Shown piece by piece: positions 43,804 through 52,782 of a stretch of 64,000 nt of DNA (the stretch's first letter is position 1; each line of letters opens with the position of its first letter). Origin of the DNA: Protofrankia sp963555925 (GTDB lineage Bacteria; Actinomycetota; Actinomycetes; Frankiales; Frankiaceae); NCBI GenBank assembly GCA_963555925.1, contig CAUVXJ010000049.1, positions 47,735-111,734 of the forward strand. The letters are read 5' to 3'. The position numbers and the translations under genes were made by a program. The notes under the pieces are model-generated. The model ran no database searches. It saw nothing but the letters and a program-made list of their open reading frames with translations, and was not told the DNA's origin.

Positions 43804-45096
43804 TCAGAACGGTGGTGGCTTCGGGGCCGGGTTGGGCTTCGGGTCAGGGCTCGGCTTCGGCTTCGGGTTGTCGATGTAGGGTTCCGGACTGGTGTGGTGG
43901 ACGCGTTTTTCCGGGCTCGTCCAGGTGGCCGACCCTCCGGAGCCGGCCAGGTCGACCGACCATTTCCCCCCGTGTTTCATGCGGTGGTGGCGGCGACACA
44001 GAGTGAGCAGGTTTGCTGGGTCGGTGGTCCCGCCGTCAGCATGGGGCTGAACGTGGTCGAGGTCGCAGGCCGCGGCGGGTTTACGGCAGCTTGGGAACCG
44101 GCAGGTGCGGTCCCGGGCCTGCACGTGACGGGCGAGCGCGGCTGAGGGGAACCGTCGCCGGCTCACATCCAGGAGACTGCCGTCGACGGGGTCGGTGAGG
44201 ATCCGCCGCCAGGTGGCGTTGGCCGCGCAGGCCAGGTCGCGGGCGAGCCCGGCGGAGATCGGCCCGTGGCCGGCCAGCTCGCCGGGGGTGTCGGTCAGCC
44301 CCAGCAGGGTGTCGGCAGGGACGATCACTCCGACCTCGATGTGGACGGGTTCGTAATCATGATGGCGGCCCAGCAGCAGATCCGTGAGGACGTCCGCGCG
44401 GCGTTCATCCATGCTACGGGGATCGTCCGGAGCGCCGGTACAGCGAGCGAGGGCGTCGATGTGCTGGTAGGCGGCCTGGGCTTCGGCGGCTGGCAGGAAG
44501 GCCCACAGTTCGGCCATGCCGTCGTCGAGGGGCCTGATGCGAACCTGCCGCTCGCGGCGCTGCTTCTCGTGGCGCTGTTGGCCCCCATCGGGGTCGACGG
44601 CGAGCACGGCCCGGCGTAGGGCCTGGCGGAACAGCGTGTGGCTGGCCCGTCCGCCGCGGGCCAGCACCTTCTCCTCGACTGCGGCCGCGTGGAGCGCCGA
44701 CAGCGGGTCGGTGGCGTCGGCGACCGCGCGGGCGCGGCCCAGGTCGATCACACCGGCTTCCAACGCGGCCAAGGTAGCTGGTAGTCGGTGAGTTACCGTG
44801 TGTGCCACCTTCAGCTGAGCGGCTGCGGCGCTGCATGACAGGTCCAGCTCGATAGCGATCTCGCTGGCGGCGAACTCGCTGAACACCGGGTCCGGCCCGG
44901 CCGCGGACCGCAGCTCCACGAACCGGGCCTGCGTGCGGATCAGCGCCGCATCCAACCTGGCCTTCTCCCGCACGATCGTCGTCATGAGGGTCAGGCAGGC
45001 ATCCGCGTCCAACGCAGCGATGGGCTCGGGGCCTGCGCACGCATCACATGTTGGGCACGCATCAGATCGTGCGCACCCATCAGTCGGATCGAACAT
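43804..45096 (-). CDS. DUF222/HNH endonuclease domain protein (13E12 type)
   Basis: A 430-residue protein. The helical DUF222 region covers about 40-300. The HNH nuclease motif is at about 335-385: CRFPSCRKP, then CDLDHVQPHADGG, then NLLTLCRRHHRMKH. The tail (about 405-430) is a KPxP repeat. Such proteins are numerous in actinobacteria and may be mobile, but their biology is not settled. It is convergent with the exporter permease across 47 bp. Confidence 0.9.
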   Translation of the reverse strand: MFDPTDGCARSDACPTCDACAGPEPIAALDADACLTLMTTIVREKARLDAALIRTQARFVELRSAAGPDPVFSEFAASEIAIELDLSCSAAAAQLKVAHTVTHRLPATLAALEAGVIDLGRARAVADATDPLSALHAAAVEEKVLARGGRASHTLFRQALRRAVLAVDPDGGQQRHEKQRRERQVRIRPLDDGMAELWAFLPAAEAQAAYQHIDALARCTGAPDDPRSMDERRADVLTDLLLGRHHDYEPVHIEVGVIVPADTLLGLTDTPGELAGHGPISAGLARDLACAANATWRRILTDPVDGSLLDVSRRRFPSAALARHVQARDRTCRFPSCRKPAAACDLDHVQPHADGGTTDPANLLTLCRRHHRMKHGGKWSVDLAGSGGSATWTSPEKRVHHTSPEPYIDNPKPKPSPDPKPNPAPKPPPF

Positions 45097-45721
45097 ATGT
45101 TCAGTTTAGCTCGCTATCCTGACATTTCCACCCCGTTCAGCGACCCGGATTCGCCGGGCAGGCCGCCGCGGACGCCGCAGAGAGCTGCGTGCGACGGCGC
45201 GCCTCGCCACATGGCGGGCCGCCTGCGCCAGCCACGCCCGGCCCGGTTGGCCCGGTCGGTGCGTTCGCGCAGCCGGGAAGCCGACCGTTCGACGTCACTG
45301 ATCGTCCGATGAACGACTGGATCCTGGTCTCACCCGACCGGCGGCATGACCCCGGTAGCCGTTCAGCGGGACGCCTTCGACGCACCCGAGCGCGAATCAC
45401 CACCACGGGGCGGCGAATGCGAGGCGCCCAGGTCGTTGAGGGTCATGATGGCGACGTTCCAGCAGATGGTCGCAAGGTCGGCGTCGAGGGCCCGGTACCT
45501 TGCTGCGTCCAGACTTCGTAGCACAGACCCGGTGAAATGGACGTCGTTGGCGCACTTAGAGCGACCGGCAATAGGGGACGCGGCGTCGTGGGGCCGGGGC
45601 ACGCACCTCGCTGTGTTGTCGTCGGTCGACACCCACAACCTCCGGTGTCTCCCTCCTCGCACCTCGCGATGCACGCACCCCGACCCCGCTCTTTGATCCA
45701 CGCCCCTCTTGCCGGGCGCTC
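45097..45721. other. Gene-poor stretch with facing T-family repeats
   Basis: I see no gene with convincing codon use. Two T-family repeat copies face each other: a degraded plus copy at 45559-45609 and a good minus copy at 45655-45730. The 45 bp between them have no features. A weak minus-strand open frame (45363-45701) runs through the repeats and is not supported. Confidence 0.5.
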
Positions 45722-45730
45722 TTATCCGGG
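45655..45730 (-). repeat. Dispersed repeat family T, inverted copy
   Basis: Read on the minus strand: CCCGGATAAGAGCGCCCGGC, a GGGGCGTGGATCAAAG block, a GCGGGGTCGGGGTGCG block, then GCATCGCGAGGTGCGAGG. It is the longest match to the copy at 4884-4955. Confidence 0.7.
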
Positions 45731-46135
45731 AGTCCGGCCAGTTCGGATTGGGCGTCGAAAATATTCAGATCCCGCGGTTGCCGGATCGTATGCATGGCCT
45801 GTTCGTGGCCGATCAGCGTACGGCGCTATCCGGCGAGCTGTTCGTGCCGGACCGGTATCTGCCGATCCGGCTGCGGAGTCCGTGGTGTCCTCCGGCTCGT
45901 CGCCGTCGTTGCCCACCCGCGGCACCCGTACGCCATTGACGCCGCGGGCTGTTACCCCGTTTGCCGGACGGAAACCAGAGGGGTCGACGGTGACGCCATA
46001 GTTGCGTCGCAGGAGGTGCAGCAGCACCTGGTTGATCTGGATCTCGTCGCCGGCCTCGAGATGGAAGTCGCTACCCATCGGGTCGATTGGTGTGATTTCA
46101 ACGGGCCGCAGCAGCCTCTCTATGGGATGTCGCAA
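45722..46135 (-). CDS. Hypothetical protein
   Basis: Up to 137 residues with GC-rich third codon positions in the first half, which supports coding. The recognisable core is MGSDFHLEAGDEIQINQVLLHLLRRNYGVTV (compressed) followed by an acidic stretch DGDEPEDTTD. No family is recognised. The start may be TTG 46135 or ATG 46078; the shorter form avoids most overlap with the decayed antitoxin gene on the other strand. The C-terminus runs into repeat T, so the end may be replaced. Confidence 0.45.
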   Translation of the reverse strand: MRHPIERLLRPVEITPIDPMGSDFHLEAGDEIQINQVLLHLLRRNYGVTVDPSGFRPANGVTARGVNGVRVPRVGNDGDEPEDTTDSAAGSADTGPARTARRIAPYADRPRTGHAYDPATAGSEYFRRPIRTGRTPG

Positions 46136-46786
46136 GCTGATCGCATCCTCCTGCTCCCTTGCCGGAACGACTCGCCGGTGGGTGGACGGCTACTGCCGCG
46201 GTGGTGTCGTCTACCCACCGGTTATCAGGCCAGCCAGGACTGGCGACGAGACGGTCACGTGGGGTGAGTTTGTCGAGACTCGCCTGCTCGCCGGCTTCCG
46301 GGCGCGGGGGTCCCGCTGATTCGGTTGCGTCCCGCGATCGAGCGGCTGCGCGAGCGGTTCGACACCCGCTATCCCTTGGCGCATGTGCGGCCGTTCGTTG
46401 CTGGACGAGAACTTGTCCTCGCCGTCCAGGAGGATGTGGGGTTGGACAGGCAGTTGTGCCTGGTGGTCGTACGGACGGGTCAGCAGGTGCTGAACCTGAG
46501 CGGCCCAGCTGAAGCCTTCTTCCGCTCGACCGAGTTTACCGATGGAGAAGACGGCGTCGCGCGTGTCATTCGGCCGCTTCCCGATGTGACCGATGTCGTG
46601 ATCGACCCGCTGCGGGGGTTCGGCGAGCCGGTGGTTCGTAATGTGCCCACTGAGGTCATCGCGGAGCAGGTCCGCGCCGGAGACCCGCCTGAAATGGTCG
46701 CCAACCTGTATGAGCTGAGCCCGGGTCAGGTCAATGCCGCGATCCGTTATGAGCTTTTCCGTCGTACCGGCGACTCTGCGGCATAG
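46095..46786 (+). pseudogene. Frameshifted MerR-like/DUF433 antitoxin gene
   Basis: Three pieces in different frames align in order to one antitoxin of the DUF433 (VapB45-like) type. Piece 1 is PLYGMSQADRILLLP (about 46109-46155). Piece 2 is TTRRWVDGYCRGGVVYPP to VTWGEFVETRLLAGFRARG (about 46165-46310). Piece 3 is RLRPAIERLRERFDTRYPLA to the C-terminal DUF433 helix (46325-46786). An extra base near 46157 and a missing base in the G-run 46306-46310 break the frame. This could be true decay or sequencing error; an intact protein would be about 225 residues. Confidence 0.65.
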
Positions 46787-46800
46787 ATCTCGGAAAAGTT

Positions 46801-46887
46801 GTGGCAGCCGATCCGAACCAGCTCCGGTTCTACGCGGATGAGAGCGCGCTCGGTGTCGGCAAGACTCTGGAAGTCCCCCGGCGCGAC
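46801..46887 (+). pseudogene. Truncated PIN-like toxin remnant
   Basis: GTG 46801 begins AADPNQLRFYADESALGVGKTLEVPRRDS, the N-terminus typical of DUF5615/VapC45-like PIN-domain toxins that follow DUF433 antitoxins, including the first acidic residues (ADES). Similarity stops after about 29 residues, where the next, opposite-strand module begins. The rest of the toxin is missing, so it should be inactive. Confidence 0.55.
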
Positions 46888-46920
46888 TCCCACGGTTGCC
46901 GGATCGAGACATGTGGGCGG

Positions 46921-47337
46921 TCACCATGTCGCGCCGGGGGATTCCACCACCAGACCCGTGGCGCGGGCCGCCTCCGCAAGGAGTTTGTCGTAGGTGAGCA
47001 TGACGTCCAGCGCGTCCCCGAGGTCCAGCGCGGTGGCGAGGTGGATCGCGTCCAGGGTGCGTAGACGCGGTGGTGGAACACGCGTCGCGTCGCCGAGGAC
47101 CGGGGGTGTGATCTCGACGATGTCGACGTCCGCGGCGAGAAACGACTCCGCGGCACCGACCGCGGTCGGGTTCACCAGGCCGAGTAGCCGAATCAACTCC
47201 ACACCCAGCAAGGCGGAGGAAACCAGGTGCGGCGGCTCGGGTCGGTGTGCGAGCCACTGCCGCAGATCCGGTGTCTCCTTCTCGGCTATGAAAAGCTTCG
47301 CCACCGCCGAGGTGTCAAGGTAGATCCGCGCTGCCAT
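46921..47337 (-). CDS. vapC: VapC-type PIN-domain toxin ribonuclease
   Basis: A 138-residue PIN protein with the full acidic set: IYLDTSAVAKLF (Asp 8), SSALLGVELIRLL (Glu near 47), LRTLDAIHLATAL (Asp near 97) and DVMLTYDKLL (Asp near 116). VapC toxins cleave specific RNAs. Its ATG 47337 overlaps the antitoxin stop by one base, the usual arrangement. All catalytic residues are present, so the pair is probably active. Confidence 0.9.
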   Translation of the reverse strand: MAARIYLDTSAVAKLFIAEKETPDLRQWLAHRPEPPHLVSSALLGVELIRLLGLVNPTAVGAAESFLAADVDIVEITPPVLGDATRVPPPRLRTLDAIHLATALDLGDALDVMLTYDKLLAEAARATGLVVESPGATW

Positions 47338-47642
47338 CAGCGTTCGCCGCGCAGCTCGGCGAGCCACTCCTCGGACGTGCGGCCCGTCGGGTTAGCCGCG
47401 GGCTCGGGTAGATGCGCCAGGTCGAACGGACGCCTGGCCGGTCGGATCACTCCCGCCGCCACCAGCTGCTCGTAGCGATCATCAGCTGCTGGCACGATCC
47501 GCGCCACCGTCTTCCCCCGGTCGGTGATCTCAACCGTCTCGCCGGCGCGAACCAGCGCCAGAACCCGCGCGGTCCGCTGGGAAAGCTCGCGCATCCCCAC
47601 CCGCACGCGTTCGTGGTTGGCAGGTGACGTCACGCTCCACAC
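47337..47642 (-). CDS. vapB: Phd/YefM-type antitoxin (VapB)
   Basis: Up to 101 residues. The Phd-like DNA-binding part has MRELSQRTARVLALVRAGETVEITDRGKTVARIVP (compressed, about residues 17-51). The C-terminal LPEPAANPTGRTSEEWLAELR segment is the toxin-binding tail. Start choice lies between GTG 47642, GTG 47633 and ATG 47594. The short palindromic region just upstream (about 47640-47662) is a likely autorepression site. Confidence 0.85.
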   Translation of the reverse strand: MWSVTSPANHERVRVGMRELSQRTARVLALVRAGETVEITDRGKTVARIVPAADDRYEQLVAAGVIRPARRPFDLAHLPEPAANPTGRTSEEWLAELRGER

Positions 47643-47704
47643 GTTACCACATGTACAGCGTTGACGATCGATCAGGTCTCGGGACCTCGCGTCGGCTAAA
47701 CAAT

Positions 47705-47955
47705 CACATGAGGTTGGGTGGAAGGCCCTTCAGCGGATCGACGACCGGTGGACGCGGGTCAGCCGCCGACTCCGATCTGGTCGAGCAGGGTCGCGCGATC
47801 GAAGTAGACGATCTCTTCGGTGAGTCGGTCGCCATCGAAGTGGAAGAGCATCCGCAGCGCACGTCGATGGGCCGACCGGTGGCGGTGTGGGCGGCCCCGG
47901 CCCGGACATCCCGGAGATCCACCATTCGCCCCCGGGTGGCAGACCATGTACACGC
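47705..47955 (-). pseudogene. SnoaL-like (NTF2 fold) gene fragment
   Basis: Two frames hold pieces of one SnoaL-like cyclase-type protein. TGRPIDVRC lies in one frame (about 47855-47885) and LFHFDGDRLTEEIVYFDRAT, then LLDQIGVGG and a stop, in another (47759-47850). Only the C-terminal third is left and a frameshift separates the pieces. It is not functional. Confidence 0.5.
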
Positions 47956-48007
47956 TTTCCGGAGCTGGCTCTAACGGATGATCACGACAGCTGGGTCGGT
48001 CGACGCA

Positions 48008-51000
48008 TCATGGTCCGGGTCCGGGTCCGGTCAGCAGGCCGTAGTAGTGGTGCAACAGTCTGAACCGAGCGACATTGCCCCGTGGCCTCATCCATCCAGT
48101 CGACCACTCACCGGCGGATGCTTCGTACACGAATTGAGTCAGTGCGTCGAGGTTGCCGGGAATGAGGCACCATGGCTGCAGCGGAGGCCACGCGAGGGCG
48201 GCAGCCGTGGCTTTCTCGGCAGGTGTCTTCTGATTGCCGGATGCCTTGGACATTGCGGCCAGTTGGGTACGTAGGTTGGGCGTGGCGGCAATTCGATTGC
48301 GCAAATCCGCCCATTGCGTGGCTTTGGTCGCCGCGGCCGCAAGTACTGCGCTCACCAGGGCAAGCCGCATCTGATCCGCGCCGATATTGTATCGCAGGTA
48401 CGCGAGCGGGAGGTCGATCCAGGTCGGGGCCCCGGCCGGTAGCGGGCCCGGCCCGAGCAGCCACAACGGGTCGGTGAACGACCGCAGTAACTGGACGCCG
48501 TCGCCCAGGGCGGCGCCGACGAAGGAAACCGGATCCTTGACCAGCGCGGCGACGGCTGACCTGGTGGGCGGCGCCGGCGTGAGCCGGCGGACCGACACGG
48601 CGTCGCGCAGCAGCAGGCTGCGTGCGATCGCCGTACCGAGGTTGTCGACTCCCGCGGATTTCCAGATCTGATATGTCCAGGCCTGATACCAGGCGCCGCC
48701 GGCGGGTCGACTGCCGAGCACGTCGAGTCCAACGATCTGGATCAGAAATTCCTTGGTGGCGATATCGGCGACTGTGGCATCCGAGAGGGGGGCTAGGAGG
48801 ATACCGCTGGCCAACCACACCATGTTGCTGATGTCGGGTCTGGGCCGCAGGGATGTCACGGCGTCGGTCGTCCCACTGGGCACTCCGGCGTCGATACTGG
48901 ATGCAGAGGCAGGCATTGCCAGCGCGCCTTCGGTCCGGAACAGAGCGAGAACCGTTGCCAGGTCAGCACCTGTCGCGGACGCGCACGCACGGGCCGCCCG
49001 GAGTCGAAACAGGATGTCCTGGAGCCGACGCAGTCCGACGATCGCCTGAGCGCTCGTCCACGAGCCCGTGGCCGCGTCGGCAACGGTGACCCGCCCCTCC
49101 ACGAGCGCCTTGCCCAACCCGGCGCCAGATGTGGCGTCGACGTCGAGCGCCTCATGCAGGAATTTCGGCACCGCGCCCGGGAGGCCCCGGGGTACCTTCG
49201 GGGCGCTGATGCCGGCCTGCTGTTGCGCAGGGCGTATCCGATTGAGCAGGATCATCGCCCCGTTCACCTGAGCCTGCTGCCATTCGGGCAACACCAGGGC
49301 GAGCTGGTCGCCGACCCGCTTGATGCGGCCCGCGACGTCCAGCGCTTGAAGTTGACGTTCCAGGCCGGCCAGACTCGGCAGGTAAACGGCCGCCGACATA
49401 CCCGGACCCGGCGCGATGTCGGCCGGCAGCGGTGACACCGGCCCACCGACCGGTGCCGCCGCGAGAAGCATCTGCGCCAGCATCTGACCGGCGTGTCCCG
49501 CCCCTGCCCCGCGACCCCCGCCATCCCCGGTTCCCGGCAGTGCCAGCCGAACCGGACCGCTACGCCCGGCGGTGGCTGAGGTGGCGACCTCGACATCGGG
49601 TTGCGCCAGAGCCGATTGCACGACCCGGCCCGCTGGCGTGGCGACCGGTGCCCGGCCCGTCGCGAGCGTGCCCGTCGCGGGCCAGCCCTCCGCGACCCAG
49701 TGCAGCCCGGCAGCGGCGAGCCTTCGGCCAGGAGCGTCGTTCGGTGGCCGGTTCTCATCGGTGGCCCAGCCCAGGACGACAACCGGGACCCGCCTGGCCA
49801 GGCCCAGCAGTTCTGACGGCACCTGCGGCTGACTGCCGCAGCGGTAGCCGACGAGCACGCCCGGGGCCAAGGACCCATCGGTGTACGTGAGCGGACTGCT
49901 GCCAACGGTGCCCGAGATGTACTCTGCGATCGCCAGCGCCAGGGGATGAACCGCCCGCAGCTCGCCCAGGAGAGCCAGCAACAGGGTTCGCAGCTGCTGC
50001 GCCGCAACCATGTTCACATCCTGGCGAGCGCCGAAGAGTTCGACTCTGTGCGGCGCCCTGAGCAGGTCGAACAGAACCGACGGCGAGTCGGCCCACCGGC
50101 TGCCGACCATCCGCCAGAACTGACGAAGCGCGTCGAAAGGCACCGGCCGATCAGCACCGCCGGTGCGTAGCGCCGCCAACTGGATCACGGTGTACAACCC
50201 GCGCTCCTGTGCACCCTGAACGGTCTGGTCAAGAGCGTCGAGATAGTCGTGGCCCAGCTCGCCGACGTCAATGCCGGGCGCCGACTCGAGGGACAACCCT
50301 AAAGGCAGCTGGATGCGAGGATCAGGGACGTCGGGGATCTCCAGGACCCGGTCCAACGCGACCGGAACGCTGATCGCCGTCGCGCCCCAGCGAGCCAACA
50401 AGTCAAGATCTTCGTCGGTCACCGCCGAGGTGAAGCCGCCATCCGGGGACGGCAATGCGCGGTCGAATCCAGGAACGTGGACGGCACGCAGTCGAAAGGG
50501 CTGATCCGACTCGTTCAACAACAAGGGGCCGTTGACCCTCAGCGTTGTCGGAGCGGACGAGCGCGAGCGCTGGGGCGTGGTCGCTGCGGCCTGCCTGCGC
50601 TCGGCGCGCACCTGCTCACGCCGGCTGGCGCTCATCTGCCGACGGCGGGACTCACCGCTTTCGTCGGCTCGGACGGCGTCGCGCCGACGTACCCGCGCCT
50701 CCTCCAGGCGAGCCTGATCGCGCTGGCGCGCTCGCGCCTGCTCCTGTCGCCGAGAGCGCGCCTCCTGCTGACGAGCCTGCTCGCGCGCCTGGCTTCGGGC
50801 CTCCTCCCGACGCAGGTCCGCCCGCTCGGTGGACCGCTGCTCGCGTCCGGTCTGTTCGCGTCCGGTCTGCGCGCGCTCGTCAGCCGACTGTTGAGCTGCG
50901 ATCAGCGCCCGGCGGGCAACGAGAGCAGCCTGCCTGGAAGCGCGCAGACGCCCTTCCTGCTCGTCGCGACGGCTCCGTTCAGCGCGCCGATCGGACCGCA

Positions 51001-51232
51001 TCCGGGCGACTGTCAGAGCCTGACGGGTGATCCGCCGTTGTTCCTGCGCAGCCTCCGCCCTCGCCAGCTCCAGGGCGTCGAGACGCTTCTGTTCGTCGCG
51101 CTCACGTTCGCGCTCTTCCTCGCGTCGCTGCTCCCGCAACTCCTCGAGCCGCTCTTCCCGGCGCTGCTCGTCCCGCTCACGCTCGCGACGTTCCCGAAGG
51201 CGGGCCTCATCCTGTTCGACCAGGTTCGCCAT
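48008..51232 (-). CDS. Large coiled-coil protein with glycosidase-barrel-like domain
   Basis: A 1074-residue protein. Residues 1-235 are an extreme Arg/Glu/Gln-rich coiled coil with almost no hydrophobic core. Residues 240-560 resemble a glycoside hydrolase (GH5-like) barrel start: LLLNESDQPFRLRAVHVPGFD, then DLDLLARWGATAISVPV and RGLYTVIQLAAL, with VVVLGWATDE near 495. Residues 600-1074 are Ala/Leu-rich helical and unrecognised. No signal peptide is visible. Catalytic Glu residues cannot be fixed by eye, so enzyme activity is unproven. It is the last gene of the eight-gene operon. Confidence 0.75.
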   Translation of the reverse strand: MANLVEQDEARLRERRERERDEQRREERLEELREQRREEERERERDEQKRLDALELARAEAAQEQRRITRQALTVARMRSDRRAERSRRDEQEGRLRASRQAALVARRALIAAQQSADERAQTGREQTGREQRSTERADLRREEARSQAREQARQQEARSRRQEQARARQRDQARLEEARVRRRDAVRADESGESRRRQMSASRREQVRAERRQAAATTPQRSRSSAPTTLRVNGPLLLNESDQPFRLRAVHVPGFDRALPSPDGGFTSAVTDEDLDLLARWGATAISVPVALDRVLEIPDVPDPRIQLPLGLSLESAPGIDVGELGHDYLDALDQTVQGAQERGLYTVIQLAALRTGGADRPVPFDALRQFWRMVGSRWADSPSVLFDLLRAPHRVELFGARQDVNMVAAQQLRTLLLALLGELRAVHPLALAIAEYISGTVGSSPLTYTDGSLAPGVLVGYRCGSQPQVPSELLGLARRVPVVVLGWATDENRPPNDAPGRRLAAAGLHWVAEGWPATGTLATGRAPVATPAGRVVQSALAQPDVEVATSATAGRSGPVRLALPGTGDGGGRGAGAGHAGQMLAQMLLAAAPVGGPVSPLPADIAPGPGMSAAVYLPSLAGLERQLQALDVAGRIKRVGDQLALVLPEWQQAQVNGAMILLNRIRPAQQQAGISAPKVPRGLPGAVPKFLHEALDVDATSGAGLGKALVEGRVTVADAATGSWTSAQAIVGLRRLQDILFRLRAARACASATGADLATVLALFRTEGALAMPASASSIDAGVPSGTTDAVTSLRPRPDISNMVWLASGILLAPLSDATVADIATKEFLIQIVGLDVLGSRPAGGAWYQAWTYQIWKSAGVDNLGTAIARSLLLRDAVSVRRLTPAPPTRSAVAALVKDPVSFVGAALGDGVQLLRSFTDPLWLLGPGPLPAGAPTWIDLPLAYLRYNIGADQMRLALVSAVLAAAATKATQWADLRNRIAATPNLRTQLAAMSKASGNQKTPAEKATAAALAWPPLQPWCLIPGNLDALTQFVYEASAGEWSTGWMRPRGNVARFRLLHHYYGLLTGPGPGP

Positions 51233-51235
51233 CGC

Positions 51236-52024
51236 TCAGGCACGCAGCTGTCCGAGGTCCACGGCGAGCAGACGTAGCGCCCGTGCGGCGTCGTCCAGGG
51301 AGCGGGCGCTCATTCCCGCCGCTACGCCCGCGGCGGCGGCAGCGGCAGACCGCCCGCTGTCGCCCACCCGCGGATCGGCGGCGGCAACGGTTTCGAGCAC
51401 AGGCCCGAGCAGCGCCCATCGGCCGGGTTCCCCCGGCATGGCCAGCAGGTCGGCGACCGCCCGCAGGGCAGCCGCGCGCGCGGCAGGTTCCAGCCCGGGC
51501 CCGTCGAGGGCCGCCTGGAGCTGTTCGCCCGCCATCCCCACCGCGGCCAAGGACTGGGGCAGGGAGGGTTCACCGAGCGGCGGGGGCAGCGCCCGCAGAT
51601 GCACGTCGAAGGTCGAAAGACTATTCGTGTCGAGCAACCCGCCCGGGTCGGCGGTCATCGTCAGGCGCCCGTTGTCGAACTCCATCGCCGCTTTGACCTC
51701 TACATGTGCGTCGTCGATCACGTAGCCGTCAAAGCCTGTCGCGCTCTGCCGCAGCGCGTCCACGACAGCGACGACGAGTTCGCGCGTCTCGAGCCGATGG
51801 ACCTCCTGCTGTGCCTGGTCGAGACGGGCCTGCAGCTCTGCGATCTGCTCTGCCTGGTTGGCGACCACCCGGCGCAGCTGCACCACCTCCAGACGGGTGC
51901 CGCTCCAGACGTTCTCCTGCAGCGCCTGCGGGATCAACGCGCTGCGCCCGATCTCCCCGATCACTGCGGCCGACACGGCCTGGCGGATGAATTCGGCGGA
52001 CAACTGCTGCACGCCTTCGGTCAC
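51236..52024 (-). CDS. Coiled-coil protein of unknown function
   Basis: A 262-residue protein. An N-terminal helix VQQLSAEFIRQAVSAAVIGEIG is followed by a coiled coil (about 48-88, VVANQAEQIAELQARLDQAQQEV). A beta-rich middle (about 95-150) has VIDDAHVEVKAAMEFDNGRL. The C-terminal half is Ala/Leu-rich and helical. I recognise no family. GTG 52024 overlaps the stop of the upstream gene (GTGA), and its own stop is 3 bp before the next ATG, so stoichiometric translation is likely. Confidence 0.7.
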   Translation of the reverse strand: MTEGVQQLSAEFIRQAVSAAVIGEIGRSALIPQALQENVWSGTRLEVVQLRRVVANQAEQIAELQARLDQAQQEVHRLETRELVVAVVDALRQSATGFDGYVIDDAHVEVKAAMEFDNGRLTMTADPGGLLDTNSLSTFDVHLRALPPPLGEPSLPQSLAAVGMAGEQLQAALDGPGLEPAARAAALRAVADLLAMPGEPGRWALLGPVLETVAAADPRVGDSGRSAAAAAAGVAAGMSARSLDDAARALRLLAVDLGQLRA

Positions 52025-52782
52025 GTCGACTCCTCGGCCGAGCTGACGTTCGGTGGCACGGGGTTCTGCAGCCAGGGAAGCAGCTTGAGTTCCATCTGCA
52101 CGGTCGACAGCTGTTCTGCCGGAGCGGAGCCGGCCTGGGCGGTGAGAATCTCGACACCGCCCTGCTCGTTCGTCCGCAGCAGTCCCTTGGCTTGCACCTT
52201 CAAGCCGGTCAGAGCGGCTGCGAACGACTCACCGGCGGCGGGTGGCCGCTTGCCGAGGTCGTTGAGGACCTCGGCGAAGTGACCGGCGAGGTCGGAGGTG
52301 GTAATCGCCGGGGCTTGCGAGGCGCTTACCGTTTGCTCCAGCTCAGTGACGCGTCCCTGCAGCCTCTCGCGGTCCGCTTGCAGAGCCTGGACCTCCTCGT
52401 CGTGTGCCTGCGTAACCTCCCCGAGCTGGCTGCTCAACTGCGTGCGAACCTGCTCCGGGATAGCGGCGTGCACCTGGTTGAGTTCGGTGCGCAGACCGTC
52501 GCGTTCCTGGCGAAGGTTGTCACGCTCGTGGCGCAGCTCATCCGACACGGTTTCTATCTGCCTCAGTCGGCCGAGCGCCTCCTGCTGCGAGGTGTACCTG
52601 GCCTGCAGTTCATCGGCCTTGTCGCCGAGCGTCTGGAGCCTTGTGGCGAGAGCGTCGCGCTCGCGCTCGACGGCGGCCAGCCGTTCCTGGGTTCTGGCGA
52701 GCTCAAGCTTCAGGTCGTCGGTGGTCGGGTGGTTCGGCTCGGCGGAATCAGCCTGCGGCGTCGGGGGCATCGATTCAGGCAT
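52021..52782 (-). CDS. Coiled-coil protein of unknown function
   Basis: About 253 residues. A long central coiled coil (about 18-150) is rich in Glu, Arg, Gln and Leu heptads (LELARTQERLAAVERERDAL and LRHERDNLRQERDGLRTEL). A C-terminal beta-rich domain (about 160-245) has FAAALTGLKVQAKGLLRTN and LSTVQMELKLLPWL. The last motif suggests a shared fold with the paralogous proteins encoded at 53465-54812. ATG 52782 overlaps the upstream stop by 8 nt; GTG 52797 is possible. Confidence 0.7.
   Translation of the reverse strand: MPESMPPTPQADSAEPNHPTTDDLKLELARTQERLAAVERERDALATRLQTLGDKADELQARYTSQQEALGRLRQIETVSDELRHERDNLRQERDGLRTELNQVHAAIPEQVRTQLSSQLGEVTQAHDEEVQALQADRERLQGRVTELEQTVSASQAPAITTSDLAGHFAEVLNDLGKRPPAAGESFAAALTGLKVQAKGLLRTNEQGGVEILTAQAGSAPAEQLSTVQMELKLLPWLQNPVPPNVSSAEEST

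Noticed and set aside
45363..45701. Minus-strand hypothetical gene of 112 codons
   Set aside because: It runs through T-family repeats, has no good start site and no recognisable protein pattern.
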